Position numbers and translations under genes: made by a program. A stretch of DNA of 64,000 nucleotides. It comes from Kordiimonas pumila (lineage in GTDB: Bacteria > Pseudomonadota > Alphaproteobacteria > Sphingomonadales > Kordiimonadaceae). The notes below the pieces were generated by a model, which made no database searches, was not told where the DNA came from, and worked only from the letters and a program-made list of their open reading frames with translations. Positions 7,903 to 16,500 of this stretch are shown piece by piece; the stretch's first letter is position 1, and each line of letters opens with the position of its first letter. The stretch covers positions 1,571,501 to 1,635,500 of the forward strand of contig NZ_CP061205.1 in NCBI RefSeq assembly GCF_015240255.1, written 5' to 3'.

Positions 7903-8760
7903 CTACCGATTGGAAGCCAATATTTGCCGGGCCCCGATAAGATGGGGTTTATCAAGCATTTTTCCATCCAACGTAAGTACTCCCTCGTTTGAATGGTTGT
8001 CAAATGCTTCAATAATGCGTTCTGCCCATTCTATTTCTGCGGTACTTGGCTGAAATCCAGTGTTAACAATATCAACATGCTTGGGGTGAATAACGGCCTT
8101 GGCTCCAAAGCCATCGCGCCGCGCCTGCCGTACTTCTTCTGATATGGCGTCAAGATTGTGAATGTCAGTAGATACAGCATCAATGGCAACCACCCCAGCC
8201 GCCGATGCCGCTATCAGGCATAATGTGCGTGCTAGGCGGTAAGGCTCAAGCAGGATGCCCTTTTCAGTGTTTGTTTGCGCGCCAAGCGAACATGCTAAAT
8301 CTTCTGCGCCCCACATTATGCCCCATAACCTTTTATGAGCTGGGGTATATGTACCAAGTGTAAAAAGGGACTGCGCTGTTTCTGTTACAATCGCTACAAT
8401 GCGCGTGGTGTCAGCTTCAATCGTGTGTGCAGCTTCCAGGGCATCAAGCATGTAGCCTAACCGGTTTATGTCTTCTGGGCCTGCGCATTTTGGCAAAACG
8501 ATACCATCGGGCCTGCCGGGCATAATGCTTGCTAGGTCATATGCTGCATAGGGGCTGTCAAAACCATTTATGCGTACATACAGCTTTTGCAGCCGTGAAG
8601 GCTGTTGCAGCATTTTAAGGGTTTCTGTACGCGCGGTGTTTTTATGTGTGTCTGCGACGGAATCTTCTAAATCAAGGATCAGTGCGTCGGCGGTGCCTTG
8701 TTTTGCTTTTTCAAACTTATAGGGGCTGTCGCCGGGCACAAACAGGAAAGACCGTATCAT
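7903..8760 (-). CDS. HpcH/HpaI aldolase / CitE-like acyl-CoA lyase
   Basis: 285 aa from the ATG at 8758-8760. It overlaps the MaoC stop as ATGA, which implies translational coupling. The start MIRSFLFVPGDSP and the ILDLEDSVA motif (residues 28-36) are the hallmark of CitE-type lyases such as malyl-CoA, beta-methylmalyl-CoA and citramalyl-CoA lyases, which use Mg2+ to cleave a CoA ester. A VRINGFDSPYAAYDL segment further on also fits. With a MaoC hydratase directly upstream and a class III CoA-transferase in the divergent operon, citramalyl-CoA or methylmalyl-CoA lyase is the likeliest role. A citrate lyase complex is unlikely because its other subunits are absent. Confidence 0.85.
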   Translation of the reverse strand: MIRSFLFVPGDSPYKFEKAKQGTADALILDLEDSVADTHKNTARTETLKMLQQPSRLQKLYVRINGFDSPYAAYDLASIMPGRPDGIVLPKCAGPEDINRLGYMLDALEAAHTIEADTTRIVAIVTETAQSLFTLGTYTPAHKRLWGIMWGAEDLACSLGAQTNTEKGILLEPYRLARTLCLIAASAAGVVAIDAVSTDIHNLDAISEEVRQARRDGFGAKAVIHPKHVDIVNTGFQPSTAEIEWAERIIEAFDNHSNEGVLTLDGKMLDKPHLIGARQILASNR

Positions 8761-9221
8761 AATGCTGCGCTCTTTTGTTTTAGCTTCATCATGGCGGTTC
8801 TTATGCAAGTGGCAACAATAGTACCGTGCTGGTTGAAGCAAGTATGTTCAAATTCAACAAGCCCGGCGCCGGGGTTTGATTTGCTAAGGCGTTTTGACAT
8901 AACTTTTGTGTGTGCCCTGAGCGTGTCACCGTGAAAGACAGGTTTCGGGAACCGAACATCTTTCATGCCAAGGTTGCCAACTGTTGTGCCAAGTGTTGTA
9001 TCATAAACAGTCATGCCTATGAGGATGCCAAGAGTATAGATGCTGTTAAACAGGCGTTGGCCCCATTCTGTATTTTCAGAAAAATGCGCATCAATATGCA
9101 AGGGTTGGGGGTTCATGGTCATAAGGCTGAATGTTGTGTTATCAGCCTCTGAAACAGTGCGGGTAAAGGCATGATTAAATTCCTGACCTTCGCTGAATTC
9201 CTCATAAAACAAACCTGCCAT
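8757..9221 (-). CDS. MaoC-family hydratase (hot-dog fold)
   Basis: 154 aa from the ATG at 9219-9221. An upstream GTG/ATG extension is possible but lacks signal. The hydratase motif reads MTMNPQPLHID (N37, H42, D44). This is the variant found in mesaconyl-CoA/itaconyl-CoA-type hydratases rather than the GDxNPxH of classical enoyl-CoA hydratases. A C-terminal hot-dog strand set follows. The gene overlaps the CitE-like lyase by four bases. The natural reading is hydration of an unsaturated C5-dicarboxyl-CoA followed by lyase cleavage. A different branched enoyl-CoA substrate cannot be excluded. Confidence 0.85.
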   Translation of the reverse strand: MAGLFYEEFSEGQEFNHAFTRTVSEADNTTFSLMTMNPQPLHIDAHFSENTEWGQRLFNSIYTLGILIGMTVYDTTLGTTVGNLGMKDVRFPKPVFHGDTLRAHTKVMSKRLSKSNPGAGLVEFEHTCFNQHGTIVATCIRTAMMKLKQKSAAL

Positions 9222-9283
9222 AAATAGGTATTCCCTAATTTTAAGACGGTTAAATGAATAAACCATCATATATTGTATTAATA

Positions 9284-9299
9284 ATTCATATATATGAAT
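9284..9299. promoter_or_regulatory. Inverted repeat operator near the MaoC promoter
   Basis: ATTCAT-ATAT-ATGAAT is a perfect 16-bp palindrome. It lies 62 bp upstream of the MaoC start, next to a minus-strand TACAAT hexamer (complement of 9272-9277). The same core TTCAT-N4-ATGAA recurs at 9465-9478 near the divergent operon. IclR is the likely ligand. Confidence 0.55.
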
Positions 9300-9434
9300 A
9301 TAATGCTGATGTTAAGCTTTAAATTGAAATTGATGGCGGTGCTATTTTTAAGGAAAGTAGCATTTAATTGTTAATATATGGCGTTTATTAAAGAGTATTC
9401 GCTTAAATAGCGTTGTGGTGGAAATTTTTATGCC

Positions 9435-9478
9435 TTGACATAAATCATAATTATGTACAATTTATTCATAAATATGAA
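9435..9478 (+). promoter_or_regulatory. Promoter and operator of the aldehyde dehydrogenase/ABC operon
   Basis: Consensus TTGACA at 9435-9440 and TACAAT at 9456-9461, with a short 15-bp spacer. Directly downstream lies TTCAT-AAAT-ATGAA (9465-9478), matching the arms of the palindrome at 9284-9299. The operator overlaps the expected transcription start, a repressor position. It also covers two in-frame ATGs (9453 and 9474), which argues that translation starts later, at GTG 9501. Confidence 0.6.
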
Positions 9479-9500
9479 CAAATTGGGTAAGGGGTTACGC

Positions 9501-11024
9501 GTGAGCAATTCTACTTCAATGCAAGGTGCAGGAACGGCGTCTGCCGCAGATATGGCACGGTACGAAAAGCTTTTTATTGGTGGTGAATGGGTTGCGCCGG
9601 TTGATGGCAGCTTGGTTGAAAGTATTGACCCTTCTACCGGAAAGCCTTGGGCTATAGTTGCTTTTGGGGGGGCAAAAGATATTGATCGTGCAGTTGCTGC
9701 GGCGCGTGCAGCCTTTGAGGGGCCATGGCGCAAAATGCCGGGCCACGAGCGTGCAGCAATAATGCGCCGTTTTGCAGATCTATACAAAGAAAACGCACCG
9801 CGCCTTGCCGAGCTTGAAACACGTGATAATGGTCGTGCCATTAGAGAATCGCGTATGGATATTGGTAGTCACAATAACTGGTATCACTGGTTTGCATCCC
9901 TTGCAGATAAAATGTCAGGCAGAACCATACCGATAGAAGATTCGGTGCATGCCTTTACAACACGTCAGCCTGTTGGTGTTGTGGGCGCTATTACGCCGTG
10001 GAATGTGCCAATGATGTCGGCAGCATGGAAGCTTGGGCCTGCCCTTGCTGCAGGCTGTACGGTTGTGTTGAAGCCTGCGGAGCAAACGCCGGTTACATCG
10101 CTTGAGCTTGCAAAGCTTTTCGAAGAAGCCGGTTTCCCGCCGGGCGTGGTGAATGTTGTGCCGGGTGATGGACCGGGAGCGGGTGCCCATTTGGTGGCGC
10201 ACCCTGATGTAAACAAAATTGCCTTTACAGGTGAGGGCGAAACGGCAAAGCGGATTTTACACACCGGGGCAGAAACCCTAAAGCGTTTCTCTTTCGAACT
10301 GGGCGGCAAAGCACCGCACATAATATTCGGCGATGCTGATGTTGATCAGGCCCTGAATGCTGCAACATCATCAGCGTGGGCGCTTTGCGGGCAAAGCTGT
10401 GCGCTGGGCTCAAGAGTGCTGGTTGAAAGGTCAGTATATGACCGCGTGGTTGATGAGTTTGTAAAACGCTCGGCAAAGGTGCGTGTTGGTATGCCGCTGG
10501 ATGCTGCAACCCATATGGGGCCGCAAGCGCATTTGGAGCAACTGGAAAAAACCCTTTCTTATATTGAGATAGGGCAACAGGAAGGTGCAGACCTTGTGGC
10601 GGGCGGCAAGCGCCTGACAGAAGGGCCACTTGCAGATGGCTATTTTGTAAGCCCTACGGTTTTTGCCAGCGCAAATAATACCATGCGCATTGCCCGCGAG
10701 GAAATTTTTGGCCCTGTTGCTGCCCTTATTCCTTTTGACGGTGAAGAAGAAGCTGTTGCGATTGCAAATGATGCAAACTACGGCCTTGCTGCAGGATTGT
10801 GGACAGGTGATGTGGGCCGTGCTCACCGTGTTTCAGCGCGCATTAATGCCGGTATCGTGTGGGTGAATACATATCGGTATATCCGGTGGTCAACGCCTTA
10901 TGGTGGTTTTAAGGCCAGTGGCTGGGGCCGCGAAAATGGTCTTGAGGCGCTTGATAGCTACTTGGAAACAAAAACAACTGTCATCAGTGCAACAGGCCAG
11001 TTCCCTGATGCGTTTGCACAATAA
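9501..11024 (+). CDS. NAD(P)-dependent aldehyde dehydrogenase
   Basis: About 507 aa from a GTG at 9501, chosen because AAGGGG (9489-9494) lies seven bases upstream. Earlier in-frame ATGs at 9453 and 9474 fall in the promoter/operator. Motifs are TPWNVP, the base E266 in FELGGK and catalytic C300 in GQSC, numbered from the GTG. The C-terminal GGFKASGWGRENGLEAL block resembles betaine-aldehyde and aromatic/aliphatic aldehyde dehydrogenases. First gene of the long plus-strand operon to about 20253. It probably oxidises an aldehyde to the acid that is then activated by the CoA-transferase at the other end; the substrate is unknown. Confidence 0.9.
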   Translation: MSNSTSMQGAGTASAADMARYEKLFIGGEWVAPVDGSLVESIDPSTGKPWAIVAFGGAKDIDRAVAAARAAFEGPWRKMPGHERAAIMRRFADLYKENAPRLAELETRDNGRAIRESRMDIGSHNNWYHWFASLADKMSGRTIPIEDSVHAFTTRQPVGVVGAITPWNVPMMSAAWKLGPALAAGCTVVLKPAEQTPVTSLELAKLFEEAGFPPGVVNVVPGDGPGAGAHLVAHPDVNKIAFTGEGETAKRILHTGAETLKRFSFELGGKAPHIIFGDADVDQALNAATSSAWALCGQSCALGSRVLVERSVYDRVVDEFVKRSAKVRVGMPLDAATHMGPQAHLEQLEKTLSYIEIGQQEGADLVAGGKRLTEGPLADGYFVSPTVFASANNTMRIAREEIFGPVAALIPFDGEEEAVAIANDANYGLAAGLWTGDVGRAHRVSARINAGIVWVNTYRYIRWSTPYGGFKASGWGRENGLEALDSYLETKTTVISATGQFPDAFAQ

Positions 11025-11064
11025 GGCCTACTGTTTTGCCAACTAATAATGTGAAGAGGTAGAT

Positions 11065-11835
11065 ATGCGTTTAAAGAATAAACTTGCGGTTATTACTGCA
11101 GCAGCTTCCGGGATGGGGCGATTTGGTGTTGAATATTTTGCGCAGGAAGGCGCCAAAGTAGCGGCTGTCGATATTAATGCTGATGCACTTGCAGAACTTG
11201 CCGCAGAAATGAAAGCTAAGGGCTGCGAAATTGTAACAGTTACAGCAGATCTTTCAACACCAGAAGGTGCGCGTGGTAGCATTAACGAAGCTGCAGAAAA
11301 GCTGGGCGGTATTGATATTTTATGGGCTCATGCCGGTATTCCGGGGCCTGGGTCTGTTGAAAACCTTGATCTTGCAGCGTATGAAAAAGCAATGGCACTT
11401 AATGTTACATCGGTTGTGCTTGGCTCGGGCGAAGTGGCAAAATATATGCGCAAACGGGGTGGCGGTTCGCTTATTTTTACGGCCTCTGTTTCCGGGCTTG
11501 TTGGGTCGATGTTTAGCCCGATTTACTCTGCGGGCAAGTTTGCAGTTGTTGGCCTTTGTAAATCACTGGCGCAAAGCTTTGCACCAGACGGTATCCGCGT
11601 GAATGTTATCTGCCCGGGCCTGACAGATACACCCATGATGCCCGGGTTTGTGGGCCGGGATGCAACACCTGAACAGCTGGCGGCAAACGAAAAGAAACTG
11701 CTAGCGTCTGTACCGCTTGGCCGTCTTGGTCGCCCGGAAGAAATGGCGAAAGCCGCCTTGTGGCTGGCATCCGACGAATCGTCCTTTGTGACAGGTGTGG
11801 CTCTGCCGGTTGATGGTGGCTATACTTGCCGGTGA
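11065..11835 (+). CDS. Short-chain dehydrogenase/reductase
   Basis: 256 aa, classical SDR length. The cofactor turn is TAAASGMG (residues 11-18) and N113 lies in ALNVTS. A catalytic Ser is at about 141-143, with Y154 and K158 in YSAGK. The C-terminal GVALPVDGGYT is typical. D36 at the end of the second strand favours NAD(H) over NADP(H). It follows the aldehyde dehydrogenase by 40 bp and precedes the ABC genes by 35 bp. It probably oxidises an alcohol or reduces a keto group one step before the aldehyde dehydrogenase. Confidence 0.9.
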   Translation: MRLKNKLAVITAAASGMGRFGVEYFAQEGAKVAAVDINADALAELAAEMKAKGCEIVTVTADLSTPEGARGSINEAAEKLGGIDILWAHAGIPGPGSVENLDLAAYEKAMALNVTSVVLGSGEVAKYMRKRGGGSLIFTASVSGLVGSMFSPIYSAGKFAVVGLCKSLAQSFAPDGIRVNVICPGLTDTPMMPGFVGRDATPEQLAANEKKLLASVPLGRLGRPEEMAKAALWLASDESSFVTGVALPVDGGYTCR

Positions 11836-11870
11836 TAACCGGACAATCTGACTAATAGGGGAGGGGAAGT

Positions 11871-14027
11871 GTGAAAGGGTTTTACCGGCAGCTAGTGCTG
11901 TATCTTACCGTTGCTTTTATGGCCTTTGTTTCCCCTGCTTATGCTGTGGAACCTGTAAAGGTGGGTGTTTTGGTGCCGCTTACAGGTGTTAGTGCAGCAG
12001 ATGGTGGCAGGTTGCTGCGTGCACACGAACTGGCGGCTCGGCAAATTAACGAGGCCGGTGGGATTCGCGCTTTGGGGGGCGCTACAATAGAACTGGTTGT
12101 GGCAGACACCCAGTCGCGCCCTGAAATTGCCCGAAGTGAGGCCGAAAGGCTCATTTCTCGAAGCAAAGTATCCGTTATTATGGGGGCATGGACATCATCT
12201 GCGACAATACCTTCCATGCAGGTGGCAGAGCGCTATCGCACACCTTTTATTGTGACCAGTGCGGTAACCGATAAAATTACCGAACAGAATATGAAGTTTG
12301 TGTTCCGTGTTGCCCCGAAGGGTAGCTGGGCCGCCGTGGATGTGGCCAAATTTATCCGGTTTATGCGTGCAAAAGGTCAGACGATTGATAAAGTTGCTTT
12401 GGTCTATGAAGATGGCCCGTTTGGGCAGACTGTATCGGACGGGTATAAACATGTTCTGGCAACAGAAGATGTTGCGATTGTAAGTGCACAGAATTTTAAA
12501 ACCGGGTCACCAGACCTTAGTACGCAGGCAGCAAAGCTTAAAGCCTCCGGTGCTGATCTTGTGTTAAGTGTTGCTTATGTTGATGATGAAGTGGTGTTGC
12601 TGCGGGCGCTTGCAGCTCAGCGCTATTCTCCTTTTGTGTTGGGCTTTGGCGGTGGTCATGTTCACCCGTCACTTTTGCAAATTGGTGATCTGGCAGAAGG
12701 CACATTTGGCGTTGTTGAATGGATGTCAGATATCCAGAAGCAGGCGAGCACAGACTTTGTAACAGCCTATAAAGCAGCCTACGGTGACGTGCCGCTGAGT
12801 AATGCAGCACAGGCTTACGCTAGTACATGGGTTGCGGCCCTTGCGCTTGAAGGCGCGGGAGCACGCGATACCGTTAAAGTGCGTGATGCTCTCCGGCAGC
12901 TACATGTTGAAACAGGGCCAGCTTCATTACTGCCGGGTGACGTTCTGGCGTTTGATGAAAACGGCCAGAATACGGTTGGTAATGTTATTGCCGAGGTTGT
13001 CGACGGTGCCTTTGTTACTGTTTGGCCAGAAGCGGTTGCCAGCAGTGAAGTGAAAAATATTGTGCGGTTGCCAGCAAGCATTGAAACAACCAATATACCC
13101 TCTGATGTGCCGCTTGAGGCTGGCGAGAAAGCTGAAACCCAGCAATCTGGTTTTTCGTCAGCTATTATAATGCAGGCTGTGATTAGCGGCTTGGCGAATG
13201 GGGCCATATACGGGCTAATCGCTGTTGGGCTAACGCTTATTTTTGGTGTGATGCGGGTTATCAATTTTGCGCATGGCGAGTTTTTGATGATCGCCATGTA
13301 TCTTGGCTATTTTGCGTGGGCTGTACCCGGCATAGACCCTGTGTTGGCTGTTTTCATTGTTACACCCATTTTAATGTTGGCAGGCGTACTGTTATACGGC
13401 GGTATCATAAGGTTTACCATTGGGGCACCAGAGATTAACCAAATGGCGGTTACGCTTGGGCTTTCGTTGTTGCTACAGCACCTTGCGCTGGTGTTTTTTA
13501 CCGGCGATAACAGGCTGGTTACCTTGCCGCGCTCTTCAACAGGGTTTGAGTTTGGCTCTGCCATTATTCAAATGCCGCAATTGATAGCGGGCGCGGCCGC
13601 CTTTGGTTTGCTGGCGCTACTGTATCTTATTTTAAAGCGCACAGACTTTGGCTTAATGATGCGCAGTGTGTCCCAGTCCAGTGATGGGGCGGCCCTTTCA
13701 GGCATAGATATTTCATCAGTATACAAATGGTCGATGGCAGTTGGTATTGGCACACTTGGTGTTGCCGGGCCGCTTTTGGTTTCTGTACTTTATGTCAACC
13801 CTCATGTGGGGGCACTTTTTACACTCAAAGCCTTTGTTATTGTCATTATTGGCGGGTTAGGGAGTTTTGGCGGCGCGCTTGTTGGTGCCCTTATTGTGGG
13901 GCTGGCTGAAAGCATTGCAGGGGTTTGGTTTCCTGCATCCTTTGCGGCGGCGGTTCCCTTTGGCTTGCTTATTCTTATTTTGCTGGTGCGGCCCCAAGGG
14001 CTGTTTAGCCAGAAAGGGGCGCACTAA
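11871..14027 (+). CDS. Fused ABC importer: LivK-type binding protein + LivH-type permease
   Basis: 718 aa from a GTG at 11871 with GAGGGGA just upstream. Residues 1-25 are a signal peptide (hydrophobic run ending AYA). About 26-395 form a LivJ/LivK-type periplasmic binding domain (VKVGVLVPLTG start, ADTQSRPEIA, IMGAWTSS). After a linker rich in Ser/Glu, about 425-718 form a LivH-type permease with several membrane segments and the hallmark GLTLIFGVMRVINFAHGE. In most systems these are two genes. The fusion would tether one receptor domain per permease on the periplasmic side. It overlaps the LivM-like gene by one base (TAATG). Confidence 0.9.
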   Translation: MKGFYRQLVLYLTVAFMAFVSPAYAVEPVKVGVLVPLTGVSAADGGRLLRAHELAARQINEAGGIRALGGATIELVVADTQSRPEIARSEAERLISRSKVSVIMGAWTSSATIPSMQVAERYRTPFIVTSAVTDKITEQNMKFVFRVAPKGSWAAVDVAKFIRFMRAKGQTIDKVALVYEDGPFGQTVSDGYKHVLATEDVAIVSAQNFKTGSPDLSTQAAKLKASGADLVLSVAYVDDEVVLLRALAAQRYSPFVLGFGGGHVHPSLLQIGDLAEGTFGVVEWMSDIQKQASTDFVTAYKAAYGDVPLSNAAQAYASTWVAALALEGAGARDTVKVRDALRQLHVETGPASLLPGDVLAFDENGQNTVGNVIAEVVDGAFVTVWPEAVASSEVKNIVRLPASIETTNIPSDVPLEAGEKAETQQSGFSSAIIMQAVISGLANGAIYGLIAVGLTLIFGVMRVINFAHGEFLMIAMYLGYFAWAVPGIDPVLAVFIVTPILMLAGVLLYGGIIRFTIGAPEINQMAVTLGLSLLLQHLALVFFTGDNRLVTLPRSSTGFEFGSAIIQMPQLIAGAAAFGLLALLYLILKRTDFGLMMRSVSQSSDGAALSGIDISSVYKWSMAVGIGTLGVAGPLLVSVLYVNPHVGALFTLKAFVIVIIGGLGSFGGALVGALIVGLAESIAGVWFPASFAAAVPFGLLILILLVRPQGLFSQKGAH

Positions 14028-15013
14028 TGTATAAAGTGTCGCCTATAATTATTGTATGCGGACTTATTGTGCTGGCTTTTGCGGGTGCGCTCGCTGACCG
14101 ATACCTCATGGATATTTTTATCCTGACCTGTTTTTACGGCACGCTTGCCATTTCATGGAATCTTATGGGTGGTATGGCGGGGCTTGTGTCGCTGGGGCAT
14201 GCGCTTTTTGTTGGTATTGGTGCCTATACAGTTGCGTGGTGCAGTGTTCACCTTGGGTGGCCACCGCTTTTAACATGGCCTTTGGCAGTTGTACTGGCAA
14301 TGGCTGTAGCCTTTATCATTGGGATGCTATGTTTCAGGTACGGCTTGAAAGGCTATTTCTTTGGTATCGCGACCCTTGCCTTTAGTGAAGTTGCCTTTTT
14401 TCTGGTTTCGGGCATTGCCGCCCTTGGCCGCTCAGATGGTATTATGATCCCGCTGCGCGAGGATGGGGGCTTTTATCTGCAGTTTTACGAAAAATGGCCT
14501 TACGGCTTGATTATTGCGGCTATCCTTATAATAACGCTGCTGCTTGGAAACTTTTTACTTAAATCCAGAACCGGCTATTATTGGCAAGCGCTGCGCGATA
14601 ATGAAGAAGCGGCAGAAGCACTTGGCATTGACACGCGCAAAATGAAAATGCGGGCTTTTGTTATTAGTGCCGCAATCGCAGGTCTGTGCGGCGCTTTTTA
14701 TGCAAATTATATCTCATACGTGGACCCGCGCTCTGTTCTGGGTATTGATCTTTCAATTCAGATGCTTGTTTTCTCTATTATTGGTGGCATGTCATTGTTA
14801 TGGGGGCCGCTGTTGGGTGCTGCGATTTTAGTGCCGCTTGATGATTTTCTGCGCAGTATAACATCACTTCAGGGAAGTAATGTGATTGTATATGCAACGC
14901 TGCTTATCTTGCTTGCGATAGCCTTGCCTCAGGGCATTGGCGGCTGGTTTACCGCTATGATGCGCCGCCGCAAGGCAAAACAGGCAGCTGCAAACAAGGA
15001 GGCAGGGCAATGA
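14027..15013 (+). CDS. LivM-type ABC permease
   Basis: 328 aa, highly hydrophobic with about eight or more membrane segments. It has the LivM signature region (RDNEEAAEALGIDTRKMK at about 190-207), the cytoplasmic loop contacting the ATPase, followed by FVISAAIAGLCGAFYAN. It starts inside the stop of the fused LivKH gene and overlaps the ATPase gene by four bases, so the importer genes are translationally coupled. It pairs with the LivH-type half of the preceding protein to form the channel. The substrate cannot be told; family members import amino acids, amides, urea or aromatic and dicarboxylic acids. Confidence 0.9.
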   Translation: MYKVSPIIIVCGLIVLAFAGALADRYLMDIFILTCFYGTLAISWNLMGGMAGLVSLGHALFVGIGAYTVAWCSVHLGWPPLLTWPLAVVLAMAVAFIIGMLCFRYGLKGYFFGIATLAFSEVAFFLVSGIAALGRSDGIMIPLREDGGFYLQFYEKWPYGLIIAAILIITLLLGNFLLKSRTGYYWQALRDNEEAAEALGIDTRKMKMRAFVISAAIAGLCGAFYANYISYVDPRSVLGIDLSIQMLVFSIIGGMSLLWGPLLGAAILVPLDDFLRSITSLQGSNVIVYATLLILLAIALPQGIGGWFTAMMRRRKAKQAAANKEAGQ

Positions 15014-15732
15014 CCGCACTTCTTGATGTACAATCGATTAGTAAATCATTTGGTGGTTTAAAAGCGCTGCAAGATGTTCATTTCTCTGTTGATGAAAATG
15101 AAATATTCGCTGTGATAGGCCCAAACGGGGCAGGCAAGACAACACTGTTTAACTGCCTGTCTGGTGCTTTGCATCCAGATAGTGGCCAAATCCTCTTTGA
15201 GGGTGAGCGTATTGAGCATTTACCGCCGCATACAATTTGTAAAAGGGGTTTGGCGCGTACATTTCAAATTGTAAAACCTTTTAGGGGCATGACAGTTCTG
15301 GAAAATGTGCAGGTTGCAGCTTTTGCAAAGCATAAAACCACACTTGCTGCCCGGAAGGCTGCGGCTGCCGTGCTGGAAGAATTGGATATAGCCTCCAAGG
15401 CATATGTAGATGCCGGAGAGCTTAATGTTTCTGAACTCAGAAGCCTTGAGATTGCCCGCGCACTGGCCACAGAGCCAAGGCTGCTTTTGCTTGATGAAAT
15501 GCTCGCTGGTCTTACCAAGGCGGAAGCCGATGCTTTATGTGCAAAAATACGGCTTTTACCGTCAAGGGGCATTGCTGTTATTGTTGTGGAACATTCTGTG
15601 CCTGTTATTAGCAGTTTGTGTGAGCGCTCTGTCGTTATTGATTTTGGGCAAGTGCTGTTATGCGGCCCCACGGCAGAAGTGATTAAGGACGAGCGTGTGC
15701 AGGGTGCATACCTTGGGAAGGTGGCATCATGA
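15010..15732 (+). CDS. LivG-type ABC ATPase with atypical signature motif
   Basis: 240 aa. Walker A GPNGAGKTT is at residues 37-45, Walker B LLLLD-E at 158-163, and the switch His is H195. The ABC signature, normally LSGGQ, reads LNVSELR at 138-144, so the usual SGG is missing. A divergent signature of this general kind occurs in a LivG subgroup, so this may still be a functional ATPase. It overlaps both neighbours by four bases. It energises import together with the LivF-type ATPase that follows, which has a normal signature. Confidence 0.9.
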   Translation: MTALLDVQSISKSFGGLKALQDVHFSVDENEIFAVIGPNGAGKTTLFNCLSGALHPDSGQILFEGERIEHLPPHTICKRGLARTFQIVKPFRGMTVLENVQVAAFAKHKTTLAARKAAAAVLEELDIASKAYVDAGELNVSELRSLEIARALATEPRLLLLDEMLAGLTKAEADALCAKIRLLPSRGIAVIVVEHSVPVISSLCERSVVIDFGQVLLCGPTAEVIKDERVQGAYLGKVAS

Positions 15733-16439
15733 GCATACTATCTGCACAAAATATTGCTGCTGGTTATAACAAGGTAGAAATTATCAGTGACATTAGCCTT
15801 AATGTGGAAACGGGCAGTAAAGTAGCGCTTATTGGGTCTAATGGTGCCGGGAAAAGCACCTTGGTGAAGGCGATAAATGGCCTAATCCCGATATCGGCAG
15901 GGCACTTACTGTGGGATACTGTACCCGTGCAAACAGTGAAGGCTGCCATGCGTACCAGAGCGGGTATAGCAACTGTGCCAGAAGGTAGGCATTTGTTCCC
16001 TGAGTGCTCGGTACTTGAAAATCTGACGGCAGCGGCAATTTTTTCGAAAGCAAAAGAGAAGCGTGAAGAAAGCCTTGAAAATATCATGAAGCTTTTTCCG
16101 CGCCTCGGCGAACGGTCAGCACAGCGTGTTGGTACATTGTCAGGCGGTGAGCAACAGATGGTGGCGATAGGCCGCGCCCTGATGACACAGCCACAGCTTT
16201 TAATTCTGGATGAACCGTCTATTGGTCTTTCCCCGCGTATAGTGGGGGAGATTTTTGAAGTGTTAGGCGAGCTTTCAAAAACTGGCCTTAGCCTTTTGCT
16301 GGTAGAACAGAATGTAGAGTTAAGTTTAAGGTTTGTCGATTACGCATATGTCTTGCAGCAGGGAAAGATAACACTTTCTGGTCCTGCGAATGACCTGCTG
16401 GATGATAAAAAAGTGCGAGCGGCATATCTGGGAGAGTGA
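15729..16439 (+). CDS. LivF-type ABC ATPase
   Basis: 236 aa, normal for LivF. Walker A GSNGAGKST is at 36-44, Q-loop region ATVPEGRHLFPECSV at about 81-95, canonical signature LSGGEQQ at 137-143, Walker B LLILDEP at 157-163, and switch His replaced by Gln in LLVEQNV as is usual in LivF. Last of the four importer genes, starting within the LivG stop. It forms a heterodimer with the preceding ATPase; because that partner has a degenerate signature, the two ATP sites of the pair would be unequal. Confidence 0.9.
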   Translation: MSILSAQNIAAGYNKVEIISDISLNVETGSKVALIGSNGAGKSTLVKAINGLIPISAGHLLWDTVPVQTVKAAMRTRAGIATVPEGRHLFPECSVLENLTAAAIFSKAKEKREESLENIMKLFPRLGERSAQRVGTLSGGEQQMVAIGRALMTQPQLLILDEPSIGLSPRIVGEIFEVLGELSKTGLSLLLVEQNVELSLRFVDYAYVLQQGKITLSGPANDLLDDKKVRAAYLGE

Positions 16440-16500
16440 AGCGCTTTGATACTGGTAACTGTTGAAAATCAAGATGATAATTTAAAACAGGTGGGTGGAA

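Noticed and set aside
7903-8760. Citrate lyase beta subunit
   Set aside because: The alpha (citF), gamma (citD) and accessory genes are absent, and the partner is a MaoC hydratase, which points to a citramalyl- or malyl-CoA-type lyase.
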